DNA of 64,000 nucleotides from Ruminococcaceae bacterium HV4-5-B5C (GTDB taxonomy: Bacteria; Bacillota; Clostridia; Oscillospirales; Acutalibacteraceae). Below are positions 59,881 to 64,000 of the stretch, one piece after another. The translations under genes were made by a program, and so were the position numbers. The first letter of the stretch is position 1, and every line of letters begins with the position of its first letter. The notes under the pieces were generated by a model. It searched no databases. It was not told the origin of the DNA and saw only the letters and a program-made list of their open reading frames with translations. Location of the stretch: assembly GCA_900184925.1 (NCBI GenBank), contig FXYJ02000001.1:124001-188000 (forward strand), read 5' to 3'.

Positions 59881-60357
59881 ATGAGTTTGTTTTCATTTGC
59901 CAAAACAGAATTCAAAAACCTGTTTTCCAAGCCGGCGACCCGTCCGTATCCGCAGCAGCCGCGCGAATATCCTGAGCGTACGCGCGGCCATATCGAGAAC
60001 GATATGGATGTCTGCATCCTCTGCGGGCTCTGCTCCAAAAAGTGCCCGACGGGTGCCATCACGGTCGACCGCGCCGGAAAAACATGGTCCATCAGCGGCT
60101 TCAGCTGCATCCAGTGCGGCTACTGTGTGGAAAGCTGCCCCAAAAAGTGCCTTTCCATGAAGCAGTCCTACACGCAGCCGGATGCGCAAAAAGGAACCAA
60201 TACATTCGTGAAACCGGAGCAGCCTGCTCCGGCGAAACCTGCTGCGGAAGCCGCAAAGCCTGCACCGGCTCCGAAGCCGGCTGCCGACGCTGAGAAACCC
60301 GCGGCCGTTCCGGCGGTGCCCGCCGAAGCTGCGGAACCTGCGGCAAAGCAGGATTGA
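59881..60357 (+). CDS. echF: Energy-converting hydrogenase polyferredoxin subunit (NuoI-like) with Pro/Ala-rich tail
   Basis: 158 residues from ATG 59881 with GAGAGGTGA upstream. Two [4Fe-4S] motifs: CILCGLCSKKCP and CIQCGYCVESCP, which accept electrons from soluble ferredoxin. After about residue 100 the protein continues as a Pro/Ala/Lys tail (APAKPAAEAAKPAPAPK) of about 55 residues, not part of the usual EchF of about 120. Confidence 0.93.
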   Translation: MSLFSFAKTEFKNLFSKPATRPYPQQPREYPERTRGHIENDMDVCILCGLCSKKCPTGAITVDRAGKTWSISGFSCIQCGYCVESCPKKCLSMKQSYTQPDAQKGTNTFVKPEQPAPAKPAAEAAKPAPAPKPAADAEKPAAVPAVPAEAAEPAAKQD

Positions 60358-60376
60358 CTGTGAGCTTGGAGTGGGA

Positions 60377-62638
60377 ATGACCGTCTTATTTACGGTTTTC
60401 GGAATTGTACAGGGGGTCGGGTATCGGCCTTTTGTAGCCGGCCTCGCCGAAGAGGCCGGCATTTCCGGTTTTGTGCGAAACTGCGGCGGCATCGTTGAAA
60501 TCACCGCGTCCGGGGAAGAAGTGCGTCTGCAGCGCTTTTCCGAGCGCCTGCGGTCGGAAACACCGGAAGGCGCGTTCGTCCTCCGCGTGGAGGAAAAAAC
60601 ACTTGAGGACGAACCTTTCGACGGCTTCCGCATTGCGGAAAGCGGGGAAAAACCGGCCGGACTTACCGAAACCCCGCTGATCCCGCCCGATCTGCCGATG
60701 TGCGGGGAATGTGCGCGCGAGCTGGCCGACCCGGAAAACCGCCGTTACCGCTATCCGTTTATCAGCTGTGCCTCCTGCGGCCCGCGTTACAGCATCATCA
60801 CCGGCCTGCCTTATGACAGGCCGCAGACAACGATGCGGGATTTCCCGATGTGCGATGCGTGTGCGGATGAGTACCGGCAGGGGAGACGGCGCCACGCGCA
60901 GACAATTTCCTGTCGCGACTGCGGACCGCAGCTTCTTTACCGGGGCGCGGATGGTGTGGAATGTGAAAGGGAAGAGGCTTTGCGTCTCGGCTCAGAGCTT
61001 CTGAAAAAAGGAAAAGTCCTTGCGCTCAAAGGCGTGGGCGGCTACCAGTTTGCCTGCTCGCCGCTCCTGCCCGAAGCGGTCGAACGCCTGCGGCTCCTCA
61101 AGGGACGGGAGAAAAAGCCGTTTGCGGTGATGTTCCCGTCCGCTGCATCGGTTCAGGAGTGCTGTGAAGTCTCGCCGGAGGAAGAAAAGCTGCTCAACTC
61201 CGCCGCCCGGCCGATCGTGCTGCTCCGCAGGAAAACGGAACTGTTCTGCCCGGGTGTCAGCGGCGACAGCCGGTTTATCGGCGCTTTTCTGCCGTACACC
61301 GGTCTTCACCAGATTCTGACGCAGGAGTGCGGTCCGCTGATTGCGACGAGCGCCAACCTTACCACGGAGCCGATTCTTGTACGCGACGCCGACGTGTTTG
61401 CCATGAAGTCGCCGCATCTTGACGGTGTGCTGTATAATACAAGAGAGATTCTCAATCCGCTTGACGACTCCGTCGCACGCGTCTTTCGCGGGATGCCGCA
61501 GATGATCCGCCGCAGCAGGGGATACGTTCCGCTTCCGATTATTCTGGACAGGCCTGCGCCGCGTCCGGTTTTTGCCGCGGGCGGTGACCTGAAAAGCTGT
61601 TTCTGTCTGCTTTCCGGGGAAAATGCGTACCTGAGCCAGTATTTCGGTGATCTTGAAAGCTACGGTGTCCGGAAAAACTACCGTGAGGGTCTTTCGCACA
61701 TGGAGCGAGTTTTCGGGATTGCGCCCGCCGTCATCGCCTGTGACCTGCATCCGGGATATTTTTCTTCGGCTCTCGCGGGGGAAGAAGCGAAGCGCCTCGG
61801 CTCCGAACAGCCGGTTTTTGTTCAGCATCACCACGCACACGCGGCCTCCGTCATGGCGGAACATCGCCTGCAGAGCTGCCTCGGGGTCGTTTACGACGGC
61901 ACCGGCTACGGCACGGACGGCACCATTTGGGGAGGGGAATTTCTTCTCTGCCGCGGCGCGTCCTTTGAACGCAAGGGCTGCCTGAGCCGCGTTACCCTCT
62001 GCGGAGGCGATGCTGCTGCAAAAAATGCGGTGCAGACTGCCGACTGTTACCGTATTTCGTCGGGGAAAAAGAGCGGAAGCCCGGTGTTTCCGCTGGTTTC
62101 CGCGGCGGTCGCGGGCGGTGTCGGTACGTTTGAAAGCTCAAGCATGGGCCGCCTGTTTGACGCGGCCGCAGCGATTCTCGGCATCCGCGAACAAAACGGC
62201 TACGAAGGCGAGTGCCCCATTGCGCTTGAGAACGCGGCCGCTTCGGCGCTCGCGGAACAGAAACAGCCGTACCCGTTTCACTTCCGGCTCAACCGGGATG
62301 AAAACGGGTGTATCCGGGCAGACCAGACGGACTTTGCAAGGCAGCTTCTGGAAGCTGCCGAAGCAGGGGCGGACCGCGAAGCCGCGGCGCTCGGCTTTCA
62401 CCGTGCCGTTGCCGCCATGACTGAGGAGATCTGCCTTGCTGTCCGCAGGGAAACCGGCGAGAATCATATTGCGCTGAGCGGCGGCGTTTTTGCGAATCTT
62501 ATTCTTTTAAGCGATTGTTTCGACCGTCTGCAGAAAGACGGATTTGAGGTTTACACCAATCAGATCGTCCCGTCGAACGACGGGGGAATCAGTCTCGGTC
62601 AGGCCTGGGTTTGCGCCCGGCTGATGGAAAACGGCTGA
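60377..62638 (+). CDS. hypF: Hydrogenase maturation carbamoyltransferase HypF
   Basis: 753 residues from ATG 60377, with GGAG upstream. Acylphosphatase domain (1-90, GIVQGVGYRPFVAGLAEEAG), two zinc fingers (CGECARELADPENRRY, CASCGPRY, CDACADEY, CRDCGPQL; about 108-185), YrdC-like domain (about 200-385) and Kae1-like domain with VQHHHAHAASVMAEH (about 400-750). It activates carbamoyl phosphate to make the thiocarbamate on HypE, source of the CN ligands of the NiFe centre. Directly follows echF. Confidence 0.95.
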   Translation: MTVLFTVFGIVQGVGYRPFVAGLAEEAGISGFVRNCGGIVEITASGEEVRLQRFSERLRSETPEGAFVLRVEEKTLEDEPFDGFRIAESGEKPAGLTETPLIPPDLPMCGECARELADPENRRYRYPFISCASCGPRYSIITGLPYDRPQTTMRDFPMCDACADEYRQGRRRHAQTISCRDCGPQLLYRGADGVECEREEALRLGSELLKKGKVLALKGVGGYQFACSPLLPEAVERLRLLKGREKKPFAVMFPSAASVQECCEVSPEEEKLLNSAARPIVLLRRKTELFCPGVSGDSRFIGAFLPYTGLHQILTQECGPLIATSANLTTEPILVRDADVFAMKSPHLDGVLYNTREILNPLDDSVARVFRGMPQMIRRSRGYVPLPIILDRPAPRPVFAAGGDLKSCFCLLSGENAYLSQYFGDLESYGVRKNYREGLSHMERVFGIAPAVIACDLHPGYFSSALAGEEAKRLGSEQPVFVQHHHAHAASVMAEHRLQSCLGVVYDGTGYGTDGTIWGGEFLLCRGASFERKGCLSRVTLCGGDAAAKNAVQTADCYRISSGKKSGSPVFPLVSAAVAGGVGTFESSSMGRLFDAAAAILGIREQNGYEGECPIALENAAASALAEQKQPYPFHFRLNRDENGCIRADQTDFARQLLEAAEAGADREAAALGFHRAVAAMTEEICLAVRRETGENHIALSGGVFANLILLSDCFDRLQKDGFEVYTNQIVPSNDGGISLGQAWVCARLMENG

Positions 62639-62662
62639 TACGCGCGGAACGGAGGTTTCATT

Positions 62663-62875
62663 ATGTGCGTTGCTTTGCCCGGAAGGGTTGTTAAATTGAA
62701 AGGTAGACACGCCACGGTCGACTTCAGCGGGAATCTTTTAGAAGCTGACGCCGGGCTTGTTCATGTTAAACCGGGGGACAACGTCCTCGTCCACGCCGGC
62801 TGCATTCTTCAGGTGCTTTCTCCCGAAGAAGGGGAGCAGATGCGCGAGTTGTTCCGTGAACTGGAGGAAATATGA
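62663..62875 (+). CDS. hypC: Hydrogenase maturation chaperone HypC
   Basis: 70 residues, MCVALPGRVVKL with the essential N-terminal Cys2. It carries the iron centre between HypD and the large subunit EchE. ATG after GGAGG. Confidence 0.95.
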   Translation: MCVALPGRVVKLKGRHATVDFSGNLLEADAGLVHVKPGDNVLVHAGCILQVLSPEEGEQMRELFRELEEI

Positions 62876-63912
62876 CGGAGATACGCGATTTCCTTAAAAC
62901 TTACGACGGGCCTTCCGTACGGCTGATGGAGGTGTGCGGTACCCACACGGCGGCGATTTCAAAAAATGGCATTGTGCGGATGCTTTCGCCGTCCATTCGG
63001 CTGATCTCGGGGCCGGGCTGCCCGGTCTGTGTCACGGTTACGGCGTACATCGACCGTCTGGTGAAGCTTTGTCTGCAGCCGGACACCGTTGTGCTGACGT
63101 TCGGTGACCTGATGCGCGTGCCCGGTTCTGCCATGAGCCTCAACGACGCGAAGGCCGAGGGCGGAAGAGTCCGCATGGTTTATTCGCCGCTTGACGCACT
63201 CCGTTTTGCGGAAGAACACACTGGTACCACCTGCGTGTTCGCGGCGGTAGGCTTTGAAACCACGGCAGCCGTTTACGCTTCTCTTCTGGAGGAAGCGGAC
63301 CGCTCCGGCATCCGGAATTTCCGCCTGCTGACTTCTTTGAAGGTTATGCCCCCGGTTATCGACTGGGTGTGCGCCAATCAGGGCGGCATCGACGGATTCA
63401 TTGCTCCGGGCCACGTCAGCGTTATTACGGGGAGTAAAATTTATCAGCCTCTTGCCGAAAAGTACAGCATTCCATTCGTCGTTTCCGGCTTTGAGGGTGA
63501 ACAGCTGCTCGAAACAATTTATGCGCTGGTAAAGCTGCGCGGAAAACCGCGCGTGATGAATCTCTATCCGTCCGTTGTGCGTGAAGAGGGCAATGAGGAG
63601 GCACAGCGGGCCATGAGCCGCTGCTTTGAGCCGTGCGACGCCGCGTGGCGCGGCATGGGCATCATCCCTGCCTCCGGGCTGCGCCTTCATGGAGATTTTG
63701 CCCGGTTTGATGCGGGAAGCGACGGCCTTCTGGAGGACCACAGCTTCAATACGAACTGCCGCTGCGCCGAAGTTCTGACGGGTGCGGTTTCGCCTACGGA
63801 ATGTCCGCTGTTCGGCCGGGTGTGTACGCCGCAGACGCCGCAGGGCGCCTGCATGGTTTCACAGGAAGGCAGCTGCTACAACTATTACATCAGCGGGAGG
63901 GGTTCCAAATGA
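62872..63912 (+). CDS. hypD: Hydrogenase maturation protein HypD
   Basis: 346 residues, overlapping hypC by four bases. Motifs VCGTHTAAI, GPGCPVCVT, GFETTAAVYAS and a C-terminal cysteine set (NTNCRCAEVL, CPLFGRVC, GACMVS, GSCYNYY) for the [4Fe-4S] cluster. It assembles the Fe(CN)2CO unit with HypC. Confidence 0.95.
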   Translation: MTEIRDFLKTYDGPSVRLMEVCGTHTAAISKNGIVRMLSPSIRLISGPGCPVCVTVTAYIDRLVKLCLQPDTVVLTFGDLMRVPGSAMSLNDAKAEGGRVRMVYSPLDALRFAEEHTGTTCVFAAVGFETTAAVYASLLEEADRSGIRNFRLLTSLKVMPPVIDWVCANQGGIDGFIAPGHVSVITGSKIYQPLAEKYSIPFVVSGFEGEQLLETIYALVKLRGKPRVMNLYPSVVREEGNEEAQRAMSRCFEPCDAAWRGMGIIPASGLRLHGDFARFDAGSDGLLEDHSFNTNCRCAEVLTGAVSPTECPLFGRVCTPQTPQGACMVSQEGSCYNYYISGRGSK

Positions 63913-64000
63913 AGATTACCATGGCGCACGGCAGCGGGGGCAAATCCACCTCTGACCTGATCGGGACAATTTTCGAGAAAGAATTCGGCGACCCGGTCCT
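63909..64000 (+). CDS. hypE: Hydrogenase maturation protein HypE (N-terminus only)
   Basis: ATG 63909 overlaps the hypD stop; 30 residues are visible, MKITMAHGSGGKSTSDLIGT, with the HGSGG motif of HypE. Continues beyond the window. HypE carries the thiocarbamate and dehydrates it to thiocyanate. Confidence 0.9.
   Translation, partial: MKITMAHGSGGKSTSDLIGTIFEKEFGDPV

Overview
The window is a gene-dense chromosomal segment of an anaerobic, fermentative Firmicute, most likely class Clostridia and plausibly Oscillospiraceae/Ruminococcaceae-like. The evidence is moderately GC-rich coding DNA with AT-rich promoters of Firmicute type (TTGACA-N17-TATAAT), strong GGAGG ribosome sites, several TTG starts, type III glutamine synthetase, an archaeal-type split glutamate synthase, an Ech-type energy-converting [NiFe] hydrogenase with hyp maturation genes, and a Pst/PhoU/PhoPR cassette. 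Genus cannot be fixed from sequence alone. No phage, insertion sequence or CRISPR array was seen.

Layout. 1-6.5 kb: nitrogen assimilation, with a divergent pair of type III glutamine synthetase (minus, cut by the window edge) and a five-gene split glutamate synthase operon. 6.6-10.2 kb: a CrtO-like acyltransferase homologue, a cohesin/cadherin-like surface protein, a zinc-ribbon membrane protein, a HAD phosphatase and an L,D-transpeptidase. 10.3-13.7 kb: type I glutamine synthetase with a leader attenuator, a small NrdD-like gene behind two NrdR-like boxes, and a DUF134/C_GCAxxG/NifX-like cluster. 13.8-21.4 kb: diguanylate cyclase, an unknown protein, a heterodimeric ABC exporter, a LysR regulator, a small unknown protein and a PAP2 phosphatase. 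21.5-30 kb: P2-type calcium ATPase, HTH regulator, nicotinate phosphoribosyltransferase, RNase P RNA, HD-GYP protein, and a sugar transferase plus LCP protein. 30.3-41 kb: tRNA-Gly(CCC), GH3 glycosidase lipoprotein, a five-gene oligopeptide ABC importer followed by an M24 peptidase, and a CofE-like ligase. 41-44.7 kb: Cys-rich CAP protein and a chemoreceptor. 44.7-51.6 kb: phoR, response regulator, phoU, pstBACS, all minus. 51.7-54.7 kb: malic enzyme, an LDH/MDH-family enzyme and an atypical response regulator. 55.1-64 kb: echABCDEF followed by hypF-hypC-hypD-hypE (hypE cut by the edge).

How it fits together. Both glutamine synthetases sit behind leaders in which an ANTAR-like hexaloop hairpin competes with an intrinsic terminator, so nitrogen assimilation may be controlled by RNA antitermination. 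Peptide import and the M24 peptidase supply amino acids. The Ech complex would couple reduced ferredoxin to proton reduction and ion pumping, with Hyp proteins building its NiFe centre. Malic enzyme and the dehydrogenase act on the malate/pyruvate node. Phosphate uptake is under a PhoP-like regulator with matching direct repeats upstream of pstS.

The main surprises are the two glutamine synthetase attenuators, the paired NrdR-like boxes spaced three helical turns apart, a response regulator lacking its phospho-acceptor aspartate, an LDH-like enzyme with a malate-type specificity residue, and elaborate leader structures before the peptide importer and the Ech operon. Promoters, terminators and RNA structures were found by eye; none was computed.
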